Assembly: GCA_016490735.1 (NCBI GenBank)
Contig: JAEMWC010001013.1
Coordinates: 1-64,000, forward strand
DNA length: 64,000 nucleotides
Direction of reading: 5' to 3'
From: Pachyseris speciosa
Lineage: Eukaryota > Cnidaria > Anthozoa > Scleractinia > Pachyseridae
Both the position numbers and the translations under genes were made by a program. The notes under the pieces are model-generated. The model had not been told where the DNA came from. It did not search any database and saw nothing but the letters and a program-made list of their open reading frames with translations. Below, in pieces: positions 31,970-44,328 of this stretch (position 1 is its first letter; the number at the start of each line of letters is the position of its first letter).

Positions 31970-32940
31970 AATTACGTACGTCGGATCAACTCAGACCTGA
32001 CATCGTTGGGTATCTGGGCATTTCAATCACTGATCAAAAAAACCCACTTGATTTTGCAAAACTTGCACAGACGGAAGAAAAGATTTCTTCTGACCAATCC
32101 AGCTCGCCAGAGGTCTTAATTTGTGAAGGTACCATTGTTTGTGTGAGGAAGGGTAGCCAGCCTCCAATACAGCCATGACCTTTCTATCTGGCCAGACTCG
32201 ATGAGAACATGTATGCTGTTGAGAACCCTGCAGTGAAGGCTACTTATTTTGCACAAGATCCTCTATTGCCCTTTCAATTTGTCGAAACAACTATAACTGG
32301 TCAACTTAAGACAACCAGTATTTTGAGCTCTGTTGCAAACTATAAAATTCAGGAAAACCAGATACTTATACCGGAATTATAACATAAAAATACCATATAC
32401 CTGAATTAAAATAGCCCTAAACACCGAATACCCAAAACCCCTGGCCGGGCCTGATTTATATTCTGTCTTTGATAACAAACGAGTGTTACAACAACACTTT
32501 CCTGGCATTATTTGCCGTGGAAGAGTCCACCAAGCACAAACCATAACACTACAACAAAAACACTTGTGGCATGCGCAGGAGCATGAAAAGTTCCATGCAC
32601 AACCGCTGGTCAATTTGGTTGGCTTAGATTTGAACTCGCATTTGGATCGCTGTTATGACCCTGTTGCCTTAGCTTATCTAGCAGTGTTTGCAAGTTCGTC
32701 AACATCAGAAAAAGAACAATACCAAAGTCTATGCAGACCAACCTTGCTTTCGACTTCATCACATTCGAACGGCTGAGAAAATACAAGGACTTTTCAAGGA
32801 CTAACAAAAAAAATGGTCTTCAAGGACTTTCAAGGACTCCCCCTTGAATTCAAGGAATTTTCAAGACTGTGCGAACCCAGAAAGTTAAGTAGTTCTCTCA
32901 CTGCCAAAGTCGAGGGTATTTTAGTCAACTAGTAAGAGCT
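31970..32940. other. No gene recognised
   Basis: Short open frames on both strands without recognisable domains. A small cluster of TTCAAGGACTTTCAAGGA-type repeats occurs at 32790-32870. Confidence 0.4.
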
Positions 32941-32949
32941 GTTCTCAAG

Positions 32950-33945
32950 CTACAAGCATGCCTCTGCCACTTGGTCATAAGGTGCAGCCCTTGTGGTCTT
33001 GGCTCTCTGGCCTAGACTGCTTGACCTTCCACTAAACATTCTGCTCACCATTCTGATGAATGCCACATTTATGTTGCTACTTAATTTAATGTAAAGCCAT
33101 GGGTTGATGGCGCTGTTTGCGTGGCCAATCCAGAAGACGAGATACATGACGAGATAGGGTCCGGCAGACGCGGATCCTGTTATTCCATTGTAAAGGAAGT
33201 AACATTGCGCCGGGAGCCAGCAAAGAGCAAATGCAACGACGATGATGATGAGCATTCGGACCACTTTTCTCTTCATACTTTCTTGCCGTTGGTTTTGCGT
33301 AAGTAGATTACCAGGTGCTTTATGAAACCATATTTTGCGTGCCACCTTGGCGTATAACACGGTCATAACAACCAGTGGAAAAAGGTAGCTGACGGCGAAA
33401 AGATAGCAGAAGAAGGCGCGAATGACGCTTTTCTTATGATCCAATCCAAACATAGCAAAGTCATATGCACAACGACCATCCCGATAGTGATATAAGACCG
33501 GTATAAATGACATCAAAGACATTGACGTTATCCAAACGAGTGGAGCAACGAACTTTGCTTTTCTGTACCAGACACTGCGGCTATTCAATGACCAAACACA
33601 TGCATAATATCTATCGATCGCCATAAACGTCAGGCAGAGGATGGACGCCATAACGGTGATGTTCACTACGTAAAACGTTCCCCGACATGTGATATCTCCA
33701 AGAAGCCCACCAATAAGCCACTCGCCGCCCCCGGTATAGAAGAAAGCAATGGACCAAGGCATCGCAACCAAAGTCACCAGTAAATCAGCCACGGCCATGT
33801 TGACGAACATAAAGCTGGCCAATGATCGTACCTCGCGTTTCTTCCAGACGATGTAGATTAAGAGTGTGTTCCCTGCCACTGATGCAACAATGGTTATCGC
33901 GTACAAAACTGTGAATGTGATCGATACCGTCAAGCTGTCTGCCAT
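32950..33945 (-). CDS. Class A (rhodopsin-like) G protein-coupled receptor, single exon
   Basis: This is a complete 331-residue, intron-free plasma-membrane receptor. Seven hydrophobic segments are visible with the family landmarks: GN at residues 25-26 (TM1), NMAVADLLV with D54 (TM2), C87 at the TM3 start paired with C159 in loop 2, DRY at 111-113, W138 in TM4, P190 in TM5, CWLP at 242-245 (TM6) and NPWLY at 281-285 (TM7). The N-terminus is short and lacks a signal peptide, as usual for peptide or amine receptors. The basic third loop (QESMKRKVVR) suits G-protein contact. The ligand is unknown; the pattern is closest to neuropeptide-type receptors, but anthozoans have large lineage-specific sets. 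The ATG at 33945-33943 is the first in frame. The frame is undamaged, the only such complete gene here. Confidence 0.92.
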   Translation of the reverse strand: MADSLTVSITFTVLYAITIVASVAGNTLLIYIVWKKREVRSLASFMFVNMAVADLLVTLVAMPWSIAFFYTGGGEWLIGGLLGDITCRGTFYVVNITVMASILCLTFMAIDRYYACVWSLNSRSVWYRKAKFVAPLVWITSMSLMSFIPVLYHYRDGRCAYDFAMFGLDHKKSVIRAFFCYLFAVSYLFPLVVMTVLYAKVARKIWFHKAPGNLLTQNQRQESMKRKVVRMLIIIVVAFALCWLPAQCYFLYNGITGSASAGPYLVMYLVFWIGHANSAINPWLYIKLSSNINVAFIRMVSRMFSGRSSSLGQRAKTTRAAPYDQVAEACL

Positions 33946-34261
33946 CTTTCGTCTGTCGATAAATTACACGAAATACACAATGTTATTTCCGCTGTTAACT
34001 AAATAAGTTTTATTATCATTCGATACTTTTTCCTTTCCTTTTCATTGGCCCAGAGCCTACCACGTGACCTACAAATAACTGCCTACAAATAATGGTCTGC
34101 TCGTGCGCAGTACCGTCCAACTATGATTTTGCTACAAATATAATATTCTGCTCATGCGTAGTTGTGTCTACGCATCCAAGCTCTTTAAATACAGAGAAAA
34201 ATGGCAGATCGTTTCACGCTTCCCGAAAATAATTATGAAAAACCATGCTCGATGATCGAAC

Positions 34262-34418
34262 GATAAAACTATTATTGAACTCGTCTTTCGCAAAATATCG
34301 TGATTTGCCAGTGTCTAGCAGATCAATTATTTGCCTCAGCCGAAGCAAATAATTGAACTGCTCGCCACTGACAAATCACGATATTTTGCTCAACCTTGTC
34401 CAATAATTGTTTATTATT
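34262..34418. repeat. Long hairpin (MITE-like)
   Basis: 34291-34334 and 34345-34388 form 44-bp arms with four mismatches and a 10-nt loop; weaker pairing extends to 34262 and 34418. Core GCAAAATATCGTGATTTG. Confidence 0.75.
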
Positions 34419-34455
34419 CACTATTTGGAAGGTATAGGGAACTGGCCTATTTAAT

Positions 34456-34844
34456 CAGGGGCACCCAACGAGCCAAATCAACCAAAAGCTGTAGGAAGAC
34501 ATTTTTAGTACCTTATGGTGTGTTTTCGTTAGCTAGAAGAATTTGATCTGTTCGGATTCCTTAGGTGAAATTTTAATTGCCAGAAAATGTTAGGGAACTA
34601 TGCTAGCTGAAATGAACTTTCCACGAACTTTCTAGCTGTTTTCTCTCAGAAAATGGCAACTGACGTTTTTGTTTGTCAAAAACAGCAAATACGTAAGGGA
34701 CTATGATTTTCCCCTTTGTGAATCTTTTAGGCCAAGTTTCAGTTTCGAAATTTCCAGCACACTCTTTAATCGAAGCCGAAAGCCCAAGGCGAGCTACCCT
34801 CCAACGAACAGATATCTTCCGAAACTTGTCGTTGGGTGCCCTTG
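34456..34844. mobile_element. GGGGCACCCAACGA-type MITE, TTTAAT duplication
   Basis: The ends CAGGGGCACCCAACGA and TCGTTGGGTGCCCTTG form terminal inverted repeats; TTTAAT flanks both. A second family member in the opposite internal orientation is at 55901-56348. No coding capacity. Confidence 0.8.
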
Positions 34845-35688
34845 TTTAATTAACGAGCTTTGACCAACTGGAACAAAGTCGGGGTCCGCGATCCTTGTGG
34901 AATGCCTTGGTTTACATGCGGGAAAAACTTTGCGCTATCGTTAATGAATCCAAACGGACTTTGAGAGAGGAAGCATTCAGCGTCAGTTCTACATTTAGAC
35001 TTTGTGACAAAGCCATTTCCGAATTGAAGGTATGAGGTGAATTTCATGACCACTCCTCCTTCGCTTCCTGTAAACATTTTGTCACTCAACTCACCAGTGC
35101 ATAACACTGGGCATAATTTTGTTTTTAAATTTTTGTTTGAATAATCATTTGAACTGAAATAGTGTTATATCAGAATTTTGGTCGAACTGCTGGATTAGAA
35201 GGAGAGCATCTTACCGGTGCGCCTGATCTCAACTACACTGCGCTGTATTATCAGATACAATTGTCATACTCATCCAACCATGAAACTGTACAACCAAAAT
35301 TACGATCATGAAAACGGCCAAATGAAAACAAAATCATCAAGATAGTACAAAAGATCAACGAAAGAGATACAGTAGAGGAGGAAATCTCTTTAAATATTTT
35401 TTTCTGCGATAAAGGGAATAGATTTGGACCTGGTACAAAGACGTTTAAAGTCACGCGTAAAATGTAACGCAAGTGTCACGCTTCTCTCTTTGGACGTTTC
35501 CTAACCAAGGAATCAAACCCATATACCAATATACGCGAGAAAACTCACGGTTGTGCATCACAGCTTTAACAGAGCTAAATCTTAAGCTATTTACAGTTCT
35601 GTTACGTTACGATTTGTTACGATTGGACAAGCACATATATAACTGCTTTCAGGCTTTCGTAATAAGCCGACCTATATTCAAGTAATGA

Positions 35689-36081
35689 ATCCCGGGGGGG
35701 TACTCCCTCAAATGTGCTATATAGGTATGTGCGCCCCCAAAGGGTATGGTTTTTAGCTATTTAGGTCTGAAATAGGGTATCGATTTTGACCATTTATGTC
35801 TGAAATAGGGTATGGTTTGTGCACTCTAGTCTTGAATTGGGTATGTTTCTTAGAAGAAGCTACTTTTTCACCATTAGGCGATAAGGCCATCAACAAAAGC
35901 CTTTCTTTTTTGTCTTTTAATTATATTTGCGCCAACCGTGTACGTGAAATTGGTCTGAAATAGGGTATCGAATTTTTGGTCAGGTCTGAAATAGGGTAGG
36001 GAAAATCTCTGATTTTGGTCTGAAATAGGGTAAGGGTTTGAGGACGCCGGCCGCACACCCCCACCCAATTTTTCTGGGAGT
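35689..36081 (+). mobile_element. GGGTACTCCC-type element, full-length copy
   Basis: GGGTACTCCC on the left and GGGAGTACCC on the right are perfect 10-bp inverted ends, about 390 bp apart, with the internal repeats GGTCTGAAATAGGGTA. This is the only copy in the window with both ends, so it defines the element. Confidence 0.8.
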
Positions 36082-36089
36082 ACCCAGAT

Positions 36090-37030
36090 TCACTGAGTAG
36101 TTGGCTCATAGGAAGTTTTTTGCTCCTCAAACCAAATTTATTGTTGATTTAACTACATTTTTTCGCTGGAAGAATTTTTCGTCGATTGTCTTTGTAGCCG
36201 TGTTGAGTGAGAGAAGTAATTTTGAGATCCACTAATTTGGATATGTGGTTCTAATATGACAAATGAGTAGGCTATTCGTTTTCAGCGCAAACGAACGGAT
36301 AACAGTAACGCCACGTGGATAACAAGGGAATGTGTTCAGACGCCCTTGTGAGGTTGAGAACTGTAGTGGAATCATAAAGGTTTAATAGTCTTCTGGTTAA
36401 GAAGTACATAAAACCTTCTACAATATGGTGACACCTTGAGTAATTACTTTGAAGAAGCTAAGAAATTATCTTTGAGTAGCACACGATTGTATTACGGACC
36501 CTAGAGTCCCAGATCTCTCGATTCTGGTCGGCGTGATACACAGCTTTCATTGTCTTCTCCTGCTCATTTCATTATTTGAGATACTGTTTTGGATTCTACC
36601 AGAAAAAGCTCAACATGTGAAATTGGCTTATGCCCAAGAATTCGCCTTTTGTGCATTATTTGATTATCTTGTGTCTTTGGGATAGGAGAACGGCGGCTGA
36701 AAACATTTATGAACTGATCATGTGCTGTAGAATGACCATTTTAGGAAAAAGTGGGCGCTCATTTGGAATACTAAAAGTAGTCCGACCACATACCTATAAA
36801 AGTAATCTGCTGTACATGTGCAGTGATTGTTTTGTAGCCAAGAATAAGGTAAGTTTAAGTACGATTCCTCAGAAACTTTAAACTTTACTTGTGTGGAGTC
36901 AGCTTTACTTCCTGTCAAATAAGCCAAGAAAAGAAAAAGAGTATCCCTTATATCTTTGTCCCAGAGAAAATTAGTTCCAATAAATTGTAGACAGGAAAAC
37001 GCTATTTCAACTCCAGTAGTAATAAAAGAC
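36090..37030. other. No gene recognised
   Basis: Unique-looking AT-rich sequence; no domains or RNA genes seen. Confidence 0.4.
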
Positions 37031-37037
37031 ACCCTGC

Positions 37038-37156
37038 GGTGACAAACATGACAAAACAACGCATGTCGTAAAAACTGTGACTTTAAAAGCTGTCGTCAAG
37101 TGTTTTTAAAATATCAGCGTTTGTATGACATGCGTTGCTTTGTCATGTTTGTCACC
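37038..37156. repeat. Inverted repeat, 33-bp arms
   Basis: 37038-37070 and 37124-37156 pair with two mismatches (GGTGACAAACATGACAAA at the outer end); 53-nt loop. MITE-like. Confidence 0.75.
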
Positions 37157-37689
37157 ACACTGTGCTATTTATCCCATCACAGGATCACCAGTATTAATCC
37201 ACAGGGCAGTTTACTGCTCCCCCTGGATGGGAGAGAATATTATCTTGCTGGTAAATATTTATACGTATCATACTCTTGAGTGGAAAGAAACAAAGTAGAG
37301 CAAAGTGCTAATTAAAGTTTTTGAGTCCTCGGAAAACAATGCAACGGCACAGACTAGACCTTAAGCGACCGACCCTAATATATGACAGGATTTTCTGTTG
37401 TTTTGGCTGGAATGAAAACGATGGGCCTGTGTGTTATCTAGCCTTTAAAGAAATAGTCTCCCAGCCCCCTCAAACAGACTCCTGTTAACTTCAGAAGCGG
37501 GAACGAGAAGCGTTACGCAATACTGAATTAAATTGACTGAGAAAGCTGACTCGTAGATAATCTATGATCTGATAATCATATAAAAAATGGAGGAAAATCC
37601 CCAAAACATCTTGAAAGTTATCAGCGAATAAAGTTGTGACACCTTGTAGTATAGTTGGAAGATGGGCTTCCCATGCACCTATATGATAT

Positions 37690-37884
37690 ATATATATATT
37701 TTTTACTTACATTTTTGTAATCCTCAAGATGTGTACTAAACGAATTTGTATGTTCCCATCTCGAAATATTGTCCCAAGGTCTAGTTTTGGCGGCCTTCGT
37801 GGCTGCCATCTTGGCGGCCACCTTGGATTTCTGGCGAACTCTATAATCGAAAATCACCCTTGAACTGGACATCAAAAGAGGCAA
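37690..37884 (-). pseudogene. Exon-like duplicate (inverted partner of 41545-41692)
   Basis: The minus strand encodes MAATKAAKTRPWDNISRWEH and a further stretch ending EDYKN, then GTAAGT. The similarity to the plus-strand copy covers the exon-like part and some intron. It has an extra 15-bp alanine/lysine repeat. No other exons of the gene are identified nearby. Confidence 0.45.
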
Positions 37885-38234
37885 ATAACTCTCATTTCAG
37901 TATAATGTTCCCATCAGCAATAAATAGAAAGTTTAATTTTCAAGTTAGATACATTTCAAGTTTAACAATAATAAGTCGGTATAATTTACACTCAGAATCT
38001 TGAAAAATGTCAATTATACTCCAAAATACAAGTCTCAATTTATTCAAGTTTCAAAAAAATTACTATCGCCTGATTAAACATGAGGATTCTCACGAAGTCC
38101 AACTAGGAATCAGAGCAAAAAATCAATTTCAATAAGTCACAATCACTCAATAACAATAAAACTATTATACCACTATTCTCCTATAGCTATAGTGTGCGAC
38201 AGTCCCTAAGGAACACAGGAACGATTAATTGTGC

Positions 38235-39845
38235 CACTGTTTAAATGTATCTACTCATCATCACTAAGAAGCTCTTCATAATCAACTTCTTGTCCCTCTT
38301 CCTCTTCTCCAACCTCCTCCGCCTCCTCAGCGGTTTTCTCTAGCAAGTCAATAAGAGAAGGGGGCAGTACAGGACCGCATGACCACACAGGCTCTACGAA
38401 ACCTTCCTCGGTCTTTTCCTGGCCTTGGCCAGGATCGTAGGGATTGGGATGAAAAAGAGGTCAGCCATATCCCCGTTACACTTTTGGAAAAGTGGAATGT
38501 TGTCGGTCTTCACAGAATGTTACAGGATAAGTATGAGACGTGTATGTTCCATCACACTGAGCCAGAATGTGGCTGTCTTTCCAAGGTGACTGTTACGCAC
38601 CCGGTCTTCATAGGATACGTACCTCTCCAGGATTCTGAGCCTAGAGGGTCTAGAGGGGTCCTGCAATGCGAGGTCGAGGTTTTCGCGATTACAGATTTGT
38701 AGACCTCGACAGGGTTGTAGACCTCGACATTCTCCTCCTCAGCATATCCCTCAAATAATAACCGCTGCGTAGCTTCACTAACTGTTTTCAGGCAGAACAG
38801 GGCTTTAGCATATGCCTTTCCCTTCAACATCTACTCAGGCAACCAGTGCTGACAACCTCAACCTCAATTAAGATCTCAGAGTAGCCTGAGACCCTGCATT
38901 TGTTACCTGTCACTATGCCCATATAATTCATTCCTGAATGGAACGGTCGTGGAATGACCACATGCTTCTTGTACTCATCTGAAAATTTCCAGATCAGGGG
39001 AAGGTCCTTAATACATCCACCAAGATGAAAGGTGTTCAGCACATACGCCTGACCGACCTCCTCGGTGGCATCCTATGACCGCCTCAGCAGTTCCTTGATC
39101 ACTGAGTCCTCTGTAAATGGCTGGTTGATGGGAGAGAAGACGCAGAGATGCAAGCAACACGACTTTCTTCTGTCCAGTCAAGCAGTCTTAATGTAATCAA
39201 GCACAGCGGTGAATGCCTTCAGATGTGCAGATGCCTTGGGATTCTGATGTGTATCAGTTTTGTCATAGTTCGTTGCTCGGGCTGTATCACGCAGGTAATA
39301 TTGGCGTACTTCAGGTTATATGATTTGCGACAGGACGGGTGGAACTGGGCCTCTCTCGCAAACAGGTTTTTGCCTTGCATCTTGCGATGAAGACGGCTAT
39401 CACCTAGTTCGAGGGCTGGAGGCTCAATCTGTTTTCAAGTAGGCTCCTTTAGAGCTCCGTCCTTGCCCTTGAACATTGGGAACTTGACGCATCGCTCTGT
39501 TTTTCCACACAATTTCAATTCAAGCTTTTCACAGAAAATGCACTCAGGAGGAAACAGCCGCATGGCGGACGAGGATGATAATTCACGGGGGGAGCGCGTT
39601 GTTGAGGCTCTATCATTAGGTGTTATGCTACATTTCAAACGATCCTGGTTTTAGTAAACTTTTGGTAACAACCTCGGTGATAGCCTATTGCTTCTAAATT
39701 TTTACCAGCGTCAGTCTCCGTAATCAGATTACAGACATCCTCCATGGGATTGGGTGAATCGCGAGGTTCCATTAGTCGCCTGTGACGAATGTCATGTAGT
39801 CGAGAGAGCATATGCATGTCAGTGGCAGATCCCTTGACGTTACTG
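38235..39845 (-). pseudogene. Broken copy of unknown multicopy gene
   Basis: Minus-strand frames, in order: 39845-39640 (SNVKGSATDMHMLSRLHDIR, ending in CYQKFTK), 39638-39400 (RLFPPECIFCEKLELKLCGK, then HPSCRKSYN, a Cys/His pattern that could bind zinc), 39042-38824 (VLNTFHLGGCIKDLPLIWKF), 38830-38552 (KGKAYAKALFCLKTVSEATQ) and an acidic end near 38345-38240 (EEEEGQEVDYEELL). They are separated by frameshifts and deletions. I recall such proteins as an expanded cnidarian family of unknown function. The 5' end runs into the ACAT microsatellite. Confidence 0.55.
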
Positions 39846-39864
39846 AATGGTGTAAAATCGCCGT

Positions 39865-40440
39865 ACATACATACATACATACATACATACATACACACAT
39901 ACATACATACATAAACACACATACATACATACATACATGCATACACACATACATACACACACACACACATACATACATACATACATACATACATACACAC
40001 ACATACATACATACATACATACATACATACATACACACACATACATACATACATACATACATACAGACATACATACATACATACATACATACATACACAC
40101 ACATACATACATACATACATACATACATACACACACATACATACATACATACATACATACAACATACATACATACATACATACATACACACATACATACA
40201 CACACACATACATACATACATACATACATACATACATACATACATACATACATACATACATACATACATACACATACATACACACATACATACATACACA
40301 TACATACATACATACATACATACACACATACATACATACACACACATACATACATACATACATACATACATACATACATACATACATACATACATACATA
40401 CATACATACAGACACACACGCACATACACATACATACATA
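39865..40440 (+). repeat. (ACAT)n microsatellite, ~575 bp
   Basis: Nearly uninterrupted ACAT repeats with ACAC interruptions. It keeps several long frames open on both strands (Y-I-H-T or M-Y-V-C peptides); these are not genes. Confidence 0.97.
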
Positions 40441-40444
40441 ACCT

Positions 40445-41470
40445 TTATTTCCGTGTCTAGTCGTTCTAGCGCCAAGGCACTAATTGGGGACACTCTAACA
40501 CATACGTATGTTACAAAATTGATAAAAATATTAATTAATGCCACTCACATGTAAAACACAATGAACAGGAGGATGTTTCTCAAGGACTTCGTGTCCATCA
40601 GCGTTGTTACTTTTGCGTTTCATCTCTTTTAAATTTTAACACTGCGTTTTCTTGAACGATAGTCAAGTGATTTACAGCCTTATCAGCGCAGTTCTTTACG
40701 AATCATAAACAAGAACTTACGTATGTCGCGATGCTGGATTTAATGAGAACGACTGCGCTTGTCCCGTTTCTCTAGTCACATGTCCCATCCCTTGAGCTCT
40801 AAATTTAGTACCGGGGATGAGTGGCAGGTTTTGTATTCGTTTTCTTTTTTCTTTAATTTGAAACTCTTGAGGTTTCTTTTTTATTTGTAAAGGCGTTCAC
40901 AGGATGATTTATTTGGAATTGAACAGGCGCGAGTAAATGTTTTGAGAAAATTCAAGCGCTGTAATCATTACTTTCAGTGTTTCTGATTCATGATCTTCGA
41001 TTTGTTTGTTTTGTTATCTCGGCGTAAAATGCCTTGAGCAAAGTGTCAAGCTTAACGGGCTCATAAGTTTTTATTTCGTCGGTAATTCCCTTCTCTAGAC
41101 ATCACTTTCTCCAAACAGACAGCCAAGAAGCAACGCTTTTCGTGCTGTTCTAGTTTTTAGACCTGTTTTCAGGTCCTCTGTTAGTTGTTGTTGCGGTTGC
41201 AAAAGAAAACCTGCGCATATGTATTCGTCATTTTGTTTCGAGACAGTAAAGTTGCAACTTGTGTACACCAGTCAGTCATTTTTAATTTCACATTTATTGC
41301 ACTAACTTCAACTTTCTGCACTCGATTTTACGTTTTTGCACTACATTTGGCATAAATTGACAAGTACTTAACCAATCAGATTGCAGAAATTTTATCATGT
41401 ATTTTATTAAATATCGAAATGGCATAGGATTTTAATTTTACATTTTCCAAATTTTTCATATTTTTCGAGT
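40445..41470. other. No gene recognised
   Basis: No domains, RNA genes or clear repeats were recognised. Confidence 0.4.
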
Positions 41471-41544
41471 TTTCACTTTATCAAGCAGGTTAAAAATACC
41501 ACTTTCGATTGATTACTTGTAGAAAAAAATACACTGTTTGATAT

Positions 41545-41692
41545 CCAGTTGAAAGGTGATTGTCGATTACAGAGTTTGGCAGAAATCCAAGATGGCCGCC
41601 ACGAAGACCGCCAAAACGAGGCCTTGGGACAATATGTCGAGATGGGAACATACAAATTCGTTTACTACACATCTTGAGGATTACAAAAATGT
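41545..41692 (+). pseudogene. Exon-like sequence, first-exon type
   Basis: CCAAGATGGCCGCC gives a start in good context. The frame MAATKTAKTRPWDNMSRWEH continues to EDYKN, followed by GTAAGT. The inverted partner lies at 37690-37884, and similarity extends ~60 bp into the putative intron. Function unknown. Confidence 0.45.
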
Positions 41693-41759
41693 AAGTTAGA
41701 AAAATATATCACATGGGTGCATGGGAACCCCATCTTCCTACTCGACTGTTGGTGTCTAA

Positions 41760-42785
41760 TGGAATTCGCACGGTTGGGTTATTTTGTGACAAATCTCATT
41801 AACAAAGAGAGCTTTAAGGTCTATAAACAACTGTACATCAAATTTTTAAAATATGTTCAACATTCGTTCATTTTTCGCACATGATTCATGTTCCTTTATC
41901 ACACAAGTTGTTTAAACTCCTTTTAAAGCGTAAGAAACGCCTTTCACCTCTTGATGTTGTTATGTTGCCGAACGGGGTTCCAGTAGTCGATGAATTGAAC
42001 AACGCTTCTGCTCTCGTCCATGTACCTTTAACCAACTAAATGTAGACCTTAGACTAGTAATAATCAAAGCTCAGAAAGTGCGTTCGAAGTGATGCAAGTG
42101 AAATTAATTTACAAGCTGCGGTTGCCTATCATGTAACCTTCGATCTTGAAACACTGGGGTATCTCATTACAACTACATATCAGACATGCAAATATTCAGT
42201 TCATGTCAACACAACACACATCTTTGCTTCCGGCTTACCGATCACAGCTATGAATAACTGACAAAGACGAAAAGTTCTTCCAACCAAGAGTGTATTCAAA
42301 TTAACATTAAATTTGCTTATAGGAGCAAAAAAGCTTTCGTTTTCTTGCGTACGTGCAAACATGTTGTCTGTGCACATGTACATGCTTGGCCTGCCTGCAA
42401 ACGATCACTCGGATGGCAAATAGTGCCGTTTTGCAAACATTTGCAAGCCGGCCAATATACATGTATCATACTATTTCAGCTCAAATCATCACTCAAACAA
42501 TTCGTAAAATGCAGATTAAAATTTTACAGTCCCGTGCCGTAGCATCCCTTAACTCCACGGTTACGCTAGGAATTTAGTAGGTTGTTTTGGAAATCGAGGG
42601 AATCTAAACGCGAAACGGCCTTTCGCCGCTTTTAAGACCTCCATGTCCTCTTTTCTAACCGCAGATTAGTCTCTTGCATTCCAACTTTAAACAGCAAACA
42701 GTGAAATTAAACCACGAGGTGCGCAGTAATAAAGAGTATCGCACGGACAATTCAGGTATTTCAGGAATTCAAAATGGCGACGAAA
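41760..42785. other. No gene recognised
   Basis: Only short open frames without recognisable features. Confidence 0.4.
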
Positions 42786-43038
42786 AGGTTGTCTATGGCA
42801 AGCCGTTGCTGCCAAAAGCCTATCGAGTTGTAAATCCTGGTCGAAATTGCGTGGTCGAGTTCTGGAGAATCATACCCTGGGTGCCAGAGGTTATTTTTTT
42901 CGTTTGAAGGAGGGAATTCGCATCAACGAGGCGCCAAGCGTTCTATTTTGGCTTTTCAGGGATATTTATTTTTTTCAACGGGCCTCTGGAGCCAGGGTAG
43001 GAGAATCATGGTTGAGTTGCATTTTGAAAGTTTGAGTT

Positions 43039-43139
43039 CTCGCTAGCGAGTTTTTATACTCTCGCTAGCGAGTTTTCAATTTCTCGCTAGCGAGATTTTA
43101 AATTCTCGCTAGCGAGTTTTTCAATTTCTCGCTAGCGAG
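43039..43139. repeat. CTCGCTAGCGAG array, left arm (5 copies)
   Basis: Perfect 12-bp palindromes at 43039, 43061, 43083, 43105 and 43128, 22-23 bp apart, separated by A/T linkers. Confidence 0.95.
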
Positions 43140-43678
43140 TTTTTCTCAATCGTGCGCAAGCGCAATATGCGGACGGATGTTGTAGACGGTGGCGGAAGCT
43201 TTAGACCATAGATGGAAGTTGTAGGCCGCGAATGGAAGCCGTAAATTTCGCAATTTTGAACTGTTTTTTTCTTTGAGGCTCGAACTGGCGGGGTTCAAGT
43301 GTACCGATATTTCATTGACCCAAAGAACATGATACAAACAAGACGCTCTGTGAGCGTTAACTCGGTACACTTTGGACACCTTGTGAAGTGCAGAAGTCGA
43401 ACGCACGCTTTCTGATTCTCGGAAACAATCCGTTTGAAAAATGAAAATGGATTGCTTTTGGGTTCGCTCAATGCAATTTTTTTGTTTTTGTACGAGGGAA
43501 TCACGTAAAACTGTTTTCGGAGTTGGCTATGCGAAAATAATGTCACTGGCTCCCACTTGAATTACTTTTATAATTCAGCCTCGCTGTAGTATTTGAAATC
43601 GTGGTATCGTTTCATGACTGTAACTAATTTCGGTCGACCTAAACTGTAATTAAGCTCGGCTCAGGAGAAGTACAGTGT

Positions 43679-44328
43679 GGGGCTGTTTACATGATACCAG
43701 AATGACTTTCATTCCGGAATGAGGTTCGTTCCAGAATGTAGCTCGTATTGTATTCACATGACAAAATCGACCGTAGGCATTCTCGTATATGCGATTTTTA
43801 CGCCAGCTCAAAAACAAAGATAGCGCAAGTTTCGCGGGACATGTTATTGCACCTATTAATGGGCATATCCGCAAATATTGACAACTTGACCATAGGACTG
43901 TTTTGGGAGGCTAAACAGAAAAGAAGATCAGGTGTTTCACTCTTAGTTCAAATTGTGGCTTCCCTAATGTGAATATATTTGCTAAAAGAAGAATCCAAAG
44001 AAGAAAGAGAAGATCACATCTTTGTCCGCCACCTTGAAAACGATAGGCATGGGCCACTCACTCCAGACTACACGGTTTTTAAACACGGTTTGCGGCGTTT
44101 TCATCTCGGAACGGAGTTCGTTTTCAGTTTACATGATACTAGAATGAAATTTCATACCAGAACGACAATTTCATTCGGATTGAAAACCGGAATGAACTCA
44201 TTCCGGAATGACTTGTACGGGAACAAAATTTCGTCCCGGTATCATGTGAACAGATACAGAGAAATATATGGAGATGGAGTGAACTCGTTCTGGAATGAAA
44301 GTCATTCCGGTATCATGTAAACAGCCCC
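43679..44328. mobile_element. 650 bp nested inverted-repeat element
   Basis: The ends GGGGCTGTTTACATGATACC and the reverse complement match for about 37 bp with one mismatch. Subterminal copies of CATTCCGGAATGA-like palindromes recur inside. No target duplication longer than TG is seen, and no coding sequence is recognised. Confidence 0.8.

Noticed and set aside
39635..40554. Open frames of 200-266 codons with M-Y-V-C or Y-I-H-T repeats
   Set aside because: Product of the (ACAT)n microsatellite.
42790..43160. CTCGCTAGCGAG array as a promoter or restriction-related signal
   Set aside because: It occurs symmetrically in both arms of an inverted-repeat element, so transposon structure explains it better.
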